From Argonema galeatum A003/A1 (lineage in GTDB: Bacteria > Cyanobacteriota > Cyanobacteriia > Cyanobacteriales > Aerosakkonemataceae), in the NCBI RefSeq assembly GCF_023333595.1, contig NZ_JAIQZM010000001.1, positions 339,939 through 403,938 on the forward strand: a DNA stretch of 64,000 nt. Reading direction: 5' to 3'. The notes beneath the pieces were generated by a model, which worked only from the letters and a program-made list of their open reading frames with translations, was not told the DNA's origin and made no database searches. The translations under genes and the position numbers were made by a program. Positions 32,680-40,878 of the stretch are shown one piece after another; the first letter of the stretch is position 1, and each line of letters starts with the position of its first letter.

Positions 32680-34587
32680 TTATAAGACAGTCAATTGAGT
32701 TGGTTGAGTAATTATTACCTCAAAAGTTCCATCAGCTATTTTTTGTGGCTCAACACCTGTAATTTTTATATTTTTGCCACGCAAAGCTAGTAAACTAGAA
32801 GCACCAGGAATTTGGTTGCGTATCTGCAAAGGCAAAACAACACGATAACTCTTTCCATCTTCTCCTACTAACATCAGCCAATCAACGATAGAATCTTGAC
32901 GCCCCCATCCTTTGACTTGACCGACTATCGAAATTGTCGGACTTGATTGGCTATCATTACAAAAAAACTCTACTGGATTTTGCTTAAAATCAGCGCATTT
33001 TAGAACTTCCTCTGCTCTACGTGCAATGCCTATAAAAAGAGAGTAATCAGGCTCATCACCAGGCCCATAGTTAGCTTTATCCTGAATTTCTGTAGGAGCG
33101 TTCAGAAGAACTTTTTTTAGTGTTTCAATTTCTAAATTTGAAAGCTTTGATGAGAGATAAACACCTGATCCTGGAATCTCACGACTTTTATGGATAATCC
33201 GTATTTCTGTATCATTTTCTTTAACTGTATCTCCGATAGCGGCAGCCCCTACGTCAGCCTTACCTTCTTTGACCATTGTTACAATATCTTGCCCTCTATG
33301 CCCCATGTCTACCGTTAGGGTTTTACCAAACAAATCATAGGTCGGCATATAGAAACTGGAGGCAGAATTGAAATCTCCCAAAGCAACAACTGTTGTGCTT
33401 TTTAAATCATCCAGAGAACGAATAGGGCTATCAGATTTGACAAATATGCCTGAGTAATAATAAGGAGGGTTCTTAGGAAACATCCGAGCTACAAAAGTAT
33501 AGCCATTGTCTTTAGCTGCTATGGACACCATTGGAGATGATGTAAAAGCAATATCCCACTCTTTAAGTGCAATCCGGTTTTTTGCTTCTTGGTAAGAAAA
33601 TTTTCTGTCTCCTTCAATAAGAATTTTTAGCTTGTTTCCTAAAAGGAACTTAATAAAGTCACTAGGAGCCAACTGATCTCGTAGATAATCTGCTAAATCT
33701 ACTTGGTACTTTGGAGAACCTAATGTTCCAATTATCAGTGAACTTTTCTGTAATTTAGGTTTCAAAGAAAATTCAACGTATTTTATGACTAGCCCTATAA
33801 CTGGCAGCGCTAAGAGTGAGCAGATAGTAAGTATTTTTAACTGCTTAAACTTTTTCCCTACAGGGGGATTAGGTGGAGGTAATGGCTTATCTGTGGGAGT
33901 AGAGGCAGTAGGTTGGATTTCTTTAGTGGCTATTACTTCTACCTCTGGCTCGTCGCTAGTTATAGAATTTAGCAAAGCCTGTTCATCTGTTAAAATAGAA
34001 TTTTCTGTCTGAGAAATTTCAATCAATTCTGGTTGAGCTTTTTCTTGACTAATAGGTTCATTTGTGCTGTTTACTAGAATAGCGACTATTGGTGATTCTG
34101 TAGTTTCCTGGGTAGATACTTCAGCTGTAGCTTCATCAAAATTTGATTCCTCCTCAAACTTCTGGCGCAGCACCTCTTGCTTCATTAGTTCAACTTCAGC
34201 AACTTGTTCCGCTGAAATGGCTGTGAGAAAACGCCCTATGCTGTCGAGCGCTCTATACGCATCGTCATTACTAAATGATTCGTCGTGAGCCTTTCTGTTA
34301 CGAGTCATACGCAGTTCGCTCACTAAATTTCGTTCCTCTTGATTAAGGCTGCGGCTAAAAACTTTGTTCCAATCGTTCCAAATGATGTTCAGCAATGCTT
34401 GAGTATCCAGATGAGTCTTATCTTGATTCCTCTTCCTTGGTCTCTGTCTAAGAATCCTCACCACTTCCGGGCTTCCTAACCAATCGCTACCGTAGTGTTC
34501 TGTCATTTTCTGTTCAACGAAAGGCAATAGACCTTCTCGAAGCAATCTAAGTCCTTTATCTATCCGTTCATAATTGCTTGTTGGCAT
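32680..34587 (-). CDS. HEPN (Swt1-type) - transmembrane - PhnD-like binding domain fusion
   Basis: A 635-aa protein with an unusual architecture. Residues 1-140 match the Swt1-type HEPN domain: 'LLPFVEQKMTEHYGSDW', 'DTQALLNIIWNDWNKVF' and the RNase-type RX4H motif RNRKAH (Arg96, His101). After a low-complexity acidic/Pro linker (141-247) comes one transmembrane helix (about 251-270). Residues 283-540 resemble a PhnD/phosphate-type periplasmic binding protein ('IIGTLGSPKYQVDLADYL', 'WDIAFTSSPMVSIAAK', 'KADVGAAAIGDTV'). The last 85 residues look like an OB-like beta domain. The predicted topology puts HEPN in the cytoplasm and the binding domain outside. A strong AAGGAAAGG site precedes the ATG. 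Ligand sensing coupled to RNA cleavage is inferred. Confidence 0.72.
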   Translation of the reverse strand: MPTSNYERIDKGLRLLREGLLPFVEQKMTEHYGSDWLGSPEVVRILRQRPRKRNQDKTHLDTQALLNIIWNDWNKVFSRSLNQEERNLVSELRMTRNRKAHDESFSNDDAYRALDSIGRFLTAISAEQVAEVELMKQEVLRQKFEEESNFDEATAEVSTQETTESPIVAILVNSTNEPISQEKAQPELIEISQTENSILTDEQALLNSITSDEPEVEVIATKEIQPTASTPTDKPLPPPNPPVGKKFKQLKILTICSLLALPVIGLVIKYVEFSLKPKLQKSSLIIGTLGSPKYQVDLADYLRDQLAPSDFIKFLLGNKLKILIEGDRKFSYQEAKNRIALKEWDIAFTSSPMVSIAAKDNGYTFVARMFPKNPPYYYSGIFVKSDSPIRSLDDLKSTTVVALGDFNSASSFYMPTYDLFGKTLTVDMGHRGQDIVTMVKEGKADVGAAAIGDTVKENDTEIRIIHKSREIPGSGVYLSSKLSNLEIETLKKVLLNAPTEIQDKANYGPGDEPDYSLFIGIARRAEEVLKCADFKQNPVEFFCNDSQSSPTISIVGQVKGWGRQDSIVDWLMLVGEDGKSYRVVLPLQIRNQIPGASSLLALRGKNIKITGVEPQKIADGTFEVIITQPTQLTVL

Positions 34588-34637
34588 TTTTCCTTTCCTT
34601 TTTATACAAATGAAAAACCTTATAAGTCAATTCAATT

Positions 34638-35069
34638 TTATTGATTACTAATTTCAAATCGGTTAGAATATGATAATTGATATTTGCTTGGGGAGTTTAA
34701 CCACCGATCGATTAGAGTTGCGATCGCATTCACATCACCCTGTTTAGCCAACTCTTCCCCATTCGGCAACTTCTGCGCTTCTACCTCAAATTCCTCATTC
34801 CAAGCCGGAAATTCTTCCCCTACCTGTTTTCCGTAAACTCTCACGCGCTTAATCGACTCAGCCCCTAAACTCGGTATCGACTTACGCAGCAGGGAAACCA
34901 AAGTTTCTTGCGGTGGCACTTGCGCCGCTTCCAACATGATTTGCAGACAATCATTTTTCATGGAAGCTTTGGCGGTGATGCCTTTGGGTTGCAACTGGCG
35001 GTTCATCAGGGTTGCGATCGCATTCACATCGCCCTGCTTGGCAAGTTCCAGAAGATTGGGCTGAGTCAT
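34638..35069 (-). CDS. Cyanobacterial repeat-domain protein of unknown function
   Basis: About 143 aa from the ATG at 35069. It contains the motif 'ELAKQGDVNAIATL' twice, at the beginning and near the end. Between the two is 'QPKGITAKASMKNDCLQIMLEAAQVPPQETLV' and 'GAESIKRVRVYGKQVGEEFPAWNEEFEVE'. I have seen this domain in cyanobacterial proteins, sometimes attached to kinase or TPR regions, but its role is unknown. Here the second repeat copy is cut short at the C-terminus ('RWLNSPSKY'), suggesting loss of a longer tail. It follows the HEPN gene in the same direction. Confidence 0.6.
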   Translation of the reverse strand: MTQPNLLELAKQGDVNAIATLMNRQLQPKGITAKASMKNDCLQIMLEAAQVPPQETLVSLLRKSIPSLGAESIKRVRVYGKQVGEEFPAWNEEFEVEAQKLPNGEELAKQGDVNAIATLIDRWLNSPSKYQLSYSNRFEISNQ

Positions 35070-35098
35070 AATTGGCAGAGGTGAGGACTTTAACCATT

Positions 35099-35219
35099 GG
35101 TTTAAGTCTACTCCCTTTGGATGAATAATTAAACAGTGTTTTCGCCAATTTGTTAGGTGATGAGAAGACAGTGCGATCGCTACCCTACAGGAAGCTGTTC
35201 GCAAGTGTTAGGCGATCGC
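35099..35219 (+). repeat. 121-bp direct repeat, copy 1
   Basis: From GGTTTAAGTC to GGCGATCGC. It is about 95% identical to 36048-36167, differing at a handful of positions and one indel. The two copies flank the two small genes at 35304-35839. Confidence 0.85.
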
Positions 35220-35303
35220 ACTCATCAATTTCCCAGGACTTCTCACTTAGTCGTTAGACCTCAGTAATTAGTTAGGAGTGTGATATTACACCATTCCTTC
35301 ATC

Positions 35304-35495
35304 TTACGAAATTCCCGCAACTTTCAATTTCAATTTTTCAGCAACTCTTAACTCGGCCAAACGTTTTTCATATTTTTGGTCTATTTCCAATGTCAGGTCG
35401 CACAATTCTTTAGCTTTTTGTTCGGTTATTTTCGCAAGTTCAAGCAGTTCTGTCAGTTCGGCTAGTTCCTGTTCGCTCATTGATGGTTGTGTCAT
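35304..35495 (-). CDS. Small coiled-coil protein (63 aa)
   Basis: A short, highly charged protein rich in Glu, Leu and Lys ('SEQELAELTELLELAKITEQKAKELC' in two heptad-like stretches). It starts 2 bp after the stop of the 113-aa gene, so the two are co-transcribed. No domain was recognised. Confidence 0.5.
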   Translation of the reverse strand: MTQPSMSEQELAELTELLELAKITEQKAKELCDLTLEIDQKYEKRLAELRVAEKLKLKVAGIS

Positions 35496-35497
35496 TG

Positions 35498-35839
35498 TCA
35501 GTTCTCCAAACGAGTTTTGAGCCTATTCGCATTTATTTTAACTTCCAATACCCGCCCCAGGATTATTCCTAAATCTTCTCCCGCCTCCTGAATTATTTCA
35601 CTAGCGACATTTTCTGGCGAGATGCGATCGACAATACTCTGAATTCTCCCTCTATATATTTCTACAAAAAGCAGGATATTACTCAGAGCAGCAAAAAACT
35701 GAGTAAGCACAACGTTATCAGGAAAGCGGGACAATCTTTGTCTGACTAAGTTCAGTCCCTCTGTAGCATCTCGTTCAGTTTGCTCTAGTTCTTGATTTAG
35801 TCGGTCAATGAGAGCTAAAATTTGGGATGGTATAGGCAT
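35498..35839 (-). CDS. Hypothetical helical protein (113 aa)
   Basis: Predicted mostly alpha-helical, with an N-terminal 'ALIDRLNQELEQTERDATEGLNLVRQRL' amphipathic helix and a central hydrophobic helix ('TQFFAALSNILLFVEIY'). It pairs with the 63-aa gene, 2 bp apart. The pair sits between two copies of a 121-bp direct repeat. A small two-gene module is suggested; the function is unknown. Confidence 0.5.
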   Translation of the reverse strand: MPIPSQILALIDRLNQELEQTERDATEGLNLVRQRLSRFPDNVVLTQFFAALSNILLFVEIYRGRIQSIVDRISPENVASEIIQEAGEDLGIILGRVLEVKINANRLKTRLEN

Positions 35840-36047
35840 TGTGAATTAAAATCGAACCTTTAGAGCATAATATCAATAATAGAGTAACCAAGTATTAGTG
35901 TAGCTGCGATTTTCTTCATTTTTAACTGGCGGACTGGAAGCAGACAGATTCATTTTGAGATTTAATCGCTTTGGGCCAAACGCAAACAAATTAAGCGACC
36001 TATCCTTGATTTAGGGTTAGTTATCGATCGCTCTAGTTCAAAGTGCT

Positions 36048-36167
36048 GGTTTAAGTATACCCCTTTGGATCGATGATTAAACAGTGTTTTCGCCAATTTG
36101 TTAGGTGATGAGAAGACAGTGCGATCGCTACGCTACAGGAAGCTGTTCGCAAGCGTTAGGCGATCGC
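36048..36167 (+). repeat. 121-bp direct repeat, copy 2
   Basis: The second copy of the unit at 35099. It ends 6 bp before the 3' end of the Uma2 gene at 36174. Confidence 0.85.
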
Positions 36168-36173
36168 CAAATA

Positions 36174-36848
36174 TTACAAATCCGGTTCTATTCCAAGCGA
36201 TCGCAATTGTTCCGTCAACCTTTGAGCGCGTCGTTCCGCTTCCACCGCGCGTTCTTCCGGTGTCAGCAATCTTTGTCCTTGTTCGTCATACCAATACAAC
36301 CACTCTCGCGTGATTCCTTGAAAAGTTCCCCGTTCTTTGCCAATTCCCAAACCTATTTCTGTTAGCCAAACAGGATTTGCCGACTGCAAATGATATGAAC
36401 CATTCACTAAACAATATACTTCCAGGGGTGGTCTTCTGCGACTCAGGAGATTGTAAATTACATAGTACAAAACTCCCATTTCCACATAGGTTTCCTTCTT
36501 CGTGATATATTCCTCGCCTGATACCTGAGATACGACTTCTAGCACTAAAATAGGGACTATATCATTTTCTTCCCAAAGTACATAAGAAGAGCGGAGCCCT
36601 TCATCAATAAACCGCTCTACTCCTAAGCTGAGAAAACCATCTGGCACTATGGCAGATTCTTCCGGGTCATAATAAATCCCCATACCCACTCCAAAGAACC
36701 AATCCCAGCGGTTTGCCCACGCCAAAGCTAGTATCGTTTTTAGCAGGTGGGGAATTAAATCTTGCAGTTCGTTATTGACAGGTGTATCGTCAGAGTAGGC
36801 TAGCTCCTCGGCTGGGGGCAAGTATTCCCACGATTTGTACTTTAACAT
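36174..36848 (-). CDS. Uma2 family (DUF820) protein, tandem paralogue 1
   Basis: A 224-aa Uma2 protein. The opening 'MLKYKSWEYLPPAEEL' is followed by 'IVPDGFLSLGVE' (first acidic residue) and 'ILVLEVVSQVSGEEYITKKETY' (Glu and Lys), with 'VLYYVIYN' in place of the more common EYWI strand. An Arg/Glu-rich coiled tail ends in 'LRSLGIEPDL'. The ATG at 36848 has an AGGAA site; the longer frame from 36902 adds an unrelated hydrophobic stretch. It is about 75% identical to the gene at 36962, so the two are a recent tandem duplication. Confidence 0.85.
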   Translation of the reverse strand: MLKYKSWEYLPPAEELAYSDDTPVNNELQDLIPHLLKTILALAWANRWDWFFGVGMGIYYDPEESAIVPDGFLSLGVERFIDEGLRSSYVLWEENDIVPILVLEVVSQVSGEEYITKKETYVEMGVLYYVIYNLLSRRRPPLEVYCLVNGSYHLQSANPVWLTEIGLGIGKERGTFQGITREWLYWYDEQGQRLLTPEERAVEAERRAQRLTEQLRSLGIEPDL

Positions 36849-36961
36849 GATGGATTTCCTCAAAACTAATAGCTTTATGATAGCGAGCAGAAAAAGAACC
36901 AAAATTCTGCCTTCTGACGCACCCTACAGGCTGAAAATTAATAACTAGCAACTTGCCTTTC

Positions 36962-37678
36962 CTAGAAATCCGGTTCTATTCCAGCATTTCGCAATTGTTC
37001 TGCCAACCTCTGGGCGCGTCGTTCCGCTTCTTGACGGCGTTGAAGCTCAAATTGAGCTACCTGTTGTACTTCGGTTAGTTGTTCTTCCGGTGTCAGCAAT
37101 CTTTGTCCTTGTTCGTTGTACCAGTACAACCATTCCCGCGTGATTCCCTGAAATGTTCCTCGTTCTTTGTCAATTCCCAAACCAATTTCAGGTAGCCAAA
37201 TGGGATTTCCCGACAGCAAATTATATGAACCATTTACTAAATGATGCACTTCCAAACGGGGTTTTTGGCGACGCAGGGGATTGTAAATTGCATAGTACAA
37301 AACTCCCATTTCGGCATACATTCCTTTTTTCCGCTTATATTCCCCTCCTGGTTTATGGGATACGACTTCTAGCACTAAAATCGGCACTATATAATTTTCT
37401 TCCCAAAGTACATAAGAAGAGCGAAGTCCTTCATCAAAAAACCGCTCTACTCCTAAGCTGATAAATCCATCTGGTACTATGGCAGGTTCTTTGGGATCAT
37501 AGTAAATCCCCATATCAACACCAAAGAACCAATCCCAGCGGTTTGCCCAGACAATTGCTAATATAGATTTCAGCAGGTGCGGAATTAAATCTTGCAGTTC
37601 GTTATCCACAGGAGTATCGTCTGAGTTGGGTAGAGCTTCCGCTGGGGGTAAACAGTCTAACGGTTTGTACTTTAACAT
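36962..37678 (-). CDS. Uma2 family (DUF820) protein, tandem paralogue 2
   Basis: A 238-aa Uma2 protein closely matching the gene at 36174 throughout, including 'DTPVDNELQDLIPHLLK' and 'RWDWFFGVDMGIYYDP'. It differs by about 15 extra residues in the C-terminal coiled tail ('QLTEVQQVAQFELQRRQEAE'). The acidic and Lys residues of the core are retained ('VPDGF', 'VLEVVSHKPGGEYKRKKGMY'). It lies upstream of its paralogue in the same direction, 113 bp apart. Confidence 0.87.
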   Translation of the reverse strand: MLKYKPLDCLPPAEALPNSDDTPVDNELQDLIPHLLKSILAIVWANRWDWFFGVDMGIYYDPKEPAIVPDGFISLGVERFFDEGLRSSYVLWEENYIVPILVLEVVSHKPGGEYKRKKGMYAEMGVLYYAIYNPLRRQKPRLEVHHLVNGSYNLLSGNPIWLPEIGLGIDKERGTFQGITREWLYWYNEQGQRLLTPEEQLTEVQQVAQFELQRRQEAERRAQRLAEQLRNAGIEPDF

Positions 37679-37731
37679 AATAGATTTCTCCTACTTTAAT
37701 ATTTTTATGATAACTTCAAGTACACTTCAGT

Positions 37732-37778
37732 GTACCCCAGAAACCCCGTTTCTCTGAGAAAGCGGGTTTCTGGGGTAC
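37732..37778. repeat. Palindromic GTACCCCAGAAACCC hairpin repeat, copy 4
   Basis: An extended version of the AGAAACC palindrome: GTACCCCAGAAACCC pairs with GGGTTTCTGGGGTAC, with an inner imperfect stem. It lies between two co-directional genes. Confidence 0.7.
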
Positions 37779-37812
37779 CTGACTCACCTGAAAAGGGCGA
37801 TATTCTCAGTAA

Positions 37813-39573
37813 TCAAGGTTGAGAATTAGGCGCTTGTTGCGGTTGGGAAGGTGATTTTGGGGTGACGCTATCAATTGCCTGATTTATCTGAATTGCGGTT
37901 AGCGATCGCACAAGACTCAGTTTAAACGGTTCTTGACTAATTGATTGAGTGTAAGCAGCACTCAAATAAGAACTATATTCTGATTTATTAGCCAGATAAT
38001 TTTGAAAAAAAGCCGTACTCAAAGCATTGATATAAGGACGAGCGAGAGAAGGATTTGGGCCTAGCACCTCGGCAGGAATAGGCAGTACGCTCCTCTCCGA
38101 ACTACTGCCTCCAATAGTTGTAAAATGAGTTGCTTTTTCTATCAAAACTAAATACTTTTCTGGAGTATTTAGCCAAGTAAAAGGTTGAATTTGCTCCGGT
38201 ACTGCTGGCGTGAAAATATCATCGCTACTTGCAACTAGCATAACGGGAACTTTTAGCGAACTAAGACCTGTTTGTCCGAAAATAGAGCTAGTGAAAGGAT
38301 TAATAGCCAAGACTGCTTTAATCCGTTCATCTTGTAAAGAATAATTGGATATAGGTAACCTAGCAGCTTCGCACTGAACTAACAGGGATAAATTCAAGAA
38401 TTGGTCGCTATTACAATCTTTTTGCACTTGTGCATAATTAATCTTTGCCCCTGCTAAACCTAAAGCTGTGTAGCCACCAACAGATTGACCGATTACCCCC
38501 ACCTGTTGTAGATTGAGTTTACCTTGAAGTGCCGGTTCCGATTGTTCGCGACGCTGAAGTTCGTCTAAGACTAATTTCACTTCTAAAGGTCGGTTAACTA
38601 ATTCTATTGGTTGCGGCGAACCGCTTAACCCACTAAAGAATTGTTCAAATTGTTTGGTGCTATCGCCGGGGTGTTCGAGGACAACTACTGCAAAACCATA
38701 AGATGCTAAATGTTGAGCTAAGTAAGCAAAACTGTTACGATTTCCAGCAGCACCGTGAGAAATTACAATCACGGGAGATGGCTGCTGAGTAGTTCCCCCA
38801 TCTTCTGCTTGAGGTAGATAAAGATCGAAGATTAGAGGGCGATCGCGCAAAGTGTCATTTAACGTTATCGTTTGTTGTGACCATTTAAAAGATCCAGGTT
38901 GCCGTAAATCTGACTGTTGGGAAAAATCGACTTTAGTAGCAGTCGCCGCCTCAGTTGCGGCTTGTTGTTCAATTAGCTTGACGATCGCATCTTTATTTCT
39001 GTTCAATTCTCCGAACTGTTCCGTAATTTGGAGTCCCAAGCTTAAGTTAACCCGGATAACCCGGTTGGGGAATTTGCGTAGTATATTTAGGAGAGTCAAA
39101 CCTTGCGAATCGCCAGCTGCTGAAATTAAAGCGGTACGCAAAGCAGTGGAGCCATTTTCGCCAGTTTCAGTTTGAAGTATTTTCCCCATCCGCGTCAACA
39201 CAGTTCCTCCCACCGCTGCGCCTGTAAATTGAGAGATCAGGGTAGGAGTGGCTTCAAAGCGTTGTTGCAGGAGTTCACGCAGTTGAGCCTGAGCTTTTGG
39301 CGGAATAGTTCCAGCATAGGGAGCAAGTTCCTCGCTAATTTTGCCTTCCTTGGCGAACGCTTCCAAAGCGTCAACGGAAAGGGAGAACTCCAAAGGGCCG
39401 TAAAAAACAGCTACTTGCTCGGCACTAAAGGCAGGAATTGCGGTTAAGATTGTGGGAAATAACCAAAATCCCAATGAACCAAGGGCAATTCCGATCCAAT
39501 TATTACGTTTAGAAATATTGTAAACATCTAGAAAAAGACGATTCCCAATCAGATTACTTGTGGTTCTTGCCAT
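37813..39573 (-). CDS. DUF1400 / alpha-beta hydrolase protein
   Basis: A 586-aa protein with an N-terminal membrane or signal segment (about 25-50, 'WIGIALGSLGFWLFPTILTAIPAFSA'), then a DUF1400 domain (about 50-190, 'VAVFYGPLEFSLSVDALEAFAKEG') and an alpha/beta hydrolase domain (about 230-540). The nucleophile elbow is GQSVGG, the oxyanion region is 'VIVISHGAAGNRNSFAYLA', and the late 'KATHFTTIGG' supplies the catalytic His. DUF1400 hydrolases are common in cyanobacteria and are predicted to act outside the cytoplasm on esters. The substrate is unknown. A Gln/Pro-rich tail ends the protein. Confidence 0.85.
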   Translation of the reverse strand: MARTTSNLIGNRLFLDVYNISKRNNWIGIALGSLGFWLFPTILTAIPAFSAEQVAVFYGPLEFSLSVDALEAFAKEGKISEELAPYAGTIPPKAQAQLRELLQQRFEATPTLISQFTGAAVGGTVLTRMGKILQTETGENGSTALRTALISAAGDSQGLTLLNILRKFPNRVIRVNLSLGLQITEQFGELNRNKDAIVKLIEQQAATEAATATKVDFSQQSDLRQPGSFKWSQQTITLNDTLRDRPLIFDLYLPQAEDGGTTQQPSPVIVISHGAAGNRNSFAYLAQHLASYGFAVVVLEHPGDSTKQFEQFFSGLSGSPQPIELVNRPLEVKLVLDELQRREQSEPALQGKLNLQQVGVIGQSVGGYTALGLAGAKINYAQVQKDCNSDQFLNLSLLVQCEAARLPISNYSLQDERIKAVLAINPFTSSIFGQTGLSSLKVPVMLVASSDDIFTPAVPEQIQPFTWLNTPEKYLVLIEKATHFTTIGGSSSERSVLPIPAEVLGPNPSLARPYINALSTAFFQNYLANKSEYSSYLSAAYTQSISQEPFKLSLVRSLTAIQINQAIDSVTPKSPSQPQQAPNSQP

Positions 39574-39654
39574 TTGTTTTGCAGAGCAGAGATTTGGAAA
39601 CAGCCGTATTTTACCTGCATCCCCGAACAGTAATCAATGTTTTGCTATATATCA

Positions 39655-39757
39655 GGTATGTTGTTGGGCTAAAGCGCTAAAAGAGCGCTAAAGCGCAACT
39701 ACGTACCTGTTGTTGGGCTAAAGCGCTAAAAGAGCGCTGAAGCGCAACAACTTACCC
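39655..39757. repeat. Two tandem GTTGTTG...GCGCTAAAGCGC elements
   Basis: Two short copies, 39655-39707 and 39708-39757, each reading TGTTGGGCTAAAGCGCTA then AAGAGCGCT and AAGCGCAAC. They belong to the family at 6599 and 10242 but have a shortened centre and one changed arm. Confidence 0.7.
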
Positions 39758-39791
39758 ATTGCCAATGGAACTATCTCTAATTGCGAATTAG

Positions 39792-40418
39792 TTAATGGGC
39801 AATTGAAATTCTGCTCTCGGCGTCTGTTATTTGCTCAGGTTCTTGTTTATTTGTTTTTGACTGTTCTTCTGAGTAGAAATGCTTGACAATTTGCTGAGGG
39901 TTGCCGATCGCAACAACACCAGCGGGCACAGACTTGCGGATCACACTTCCCAAGCCTATCACGCTATCTTGTCCAATGCGTACCCCCTTCATCACTGTAG
40001 CTCTGGCTCCAATCCACACATTGCGCTCAATCACGATCGGCCCTGAGACTTTTGGGCCTGGGGGACTGTGACGCAGGTGCGGTTCGAGGTTGTGATAATC
40101 GCTATCGGCAATGGCACAATCAGAAATCAGGCAATCATCCTCAATCGTAATCGATCGCTCGCAGCCAATCCAAGGCCCATTCAGCAGCACGTTGCTGCCG
40201 ATTGTGACTTCACCGGAACCATAAATCAGGACACCTTTAATCAAGCGAGTTCCTGGGCCGATCGTCACTCTGACGCTACCGTTAACTGTGAAGGCATCTT
40301 TGATTATCACCCCCTTGGCAAGTTTTACATTCGGGTATCGCCACTGGTAATACAGGCGCTTGACCTCAAAATAGCGATCGGCTAGAACTTTTAGGAATGG
40401 ATGATTTAGCTTCTGCAT
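39792..40418 (-). CDS. Hexapeptide-repeat acyltransferase (LbH/WcaF-like)
   Basis: A 208-aa left-handed beta-helix acyltransferase. Hexapeptide repeats are visible as 'VTIGPG', 'VTIGSNV', 'ITIEDDC', 'IVIERNVWIGARATVMKGVRIGQDSVIGLGSVI' and 'VPAGVVAIGNP', the C-terminal part being the typical acyl-CoA-binding coil set. The catalytic His may lie in 'DSDYHNLEPH'. Such enzymes acetylate sugars in exopolysaccharide or O-antigen synthesis. It lies downstream of the glycosidase gene and BY-kinase remnant on the same strand, consistent with an exopolysaccharide locus. Confidence 0.87.
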   Translation of the reverse strand: MQKLNHPFLKVLADRYFEVKRLYYQWRYPNVKLAKGVIIKDAFTVNGSVRVTIGPGTRLIKGVLIYGSGEVTIGSNVLLNGPWIGCERSITIEDDCLISDCAIADSDYHNLEPHLRHSPPGPKVSGPIVIERNVWIGARATVMKGVRIGQDSVIGLGSVIRKSVPAGVVAIGNPQQIVKHFYSEEQSKTNKQEPEQITDAESRISIAH

Positions 40419-40557
40419 TGGACATTGGTATAGCTAGGGGCTACGGACTAGGGTCAGAAGGGTTTAGAATCATTCAGAATGTCTTAACCGCCAAGGCAGT
40501 TGCTTTAAATTTGAAATCTGCAATCGGTCATACGGGAGAACCAACGCTATAAAGTTT

Positions 40558-40865
40558 ATATCTTGTCCGGTTGCATCGTTAGTATAGCTAGGGGCTCTCT
40601 TGCTAGGGGCTCTCTTGCTAGGGAAGAGGGAAGAGGGAAAAGGTTACTGCGTAAGGGATTTGGATAAGAAGTAAGAGTTGGAGTTGCCCTAACCGACGAG
40701 AGCGGTTGCTATACATGAGTGAGATCGTCAAATTGTTTGTTGTCATCGTTGGTTAAATTTTTCCCACAGATGAAGACAGATGTAGACGCGATAGCGGCTG
40801 ACCGCAGGGTACGCAGATGAACGCAGATAAGAATAAGAAGAAGCGTTTTTTAGGTAACTGATGCT
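40558..40865 (+). repeat. Dispersed ~165-bp repeat, copy 3 (interrupted)
   Basis: The left end 'CTTGTCCGGTTGCATCGTTAG' is at about 40562. The rest resumes at about 40712 with 'TACATGAGTGAGATCGTCAA' and runs to 'TTTTTTAGGTAACTGATGC'. About 120 bp of GGGGCTCTCTTGCTA and GGGAAGAGG low-complexity sequence has been inserted between the two parts. The later half also carries a small insertion near 'AGACGCGATAGCGGCTGACC'. Confidence 0.65.
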
Positions 40866-40878
40866 TAAGGACATGATA

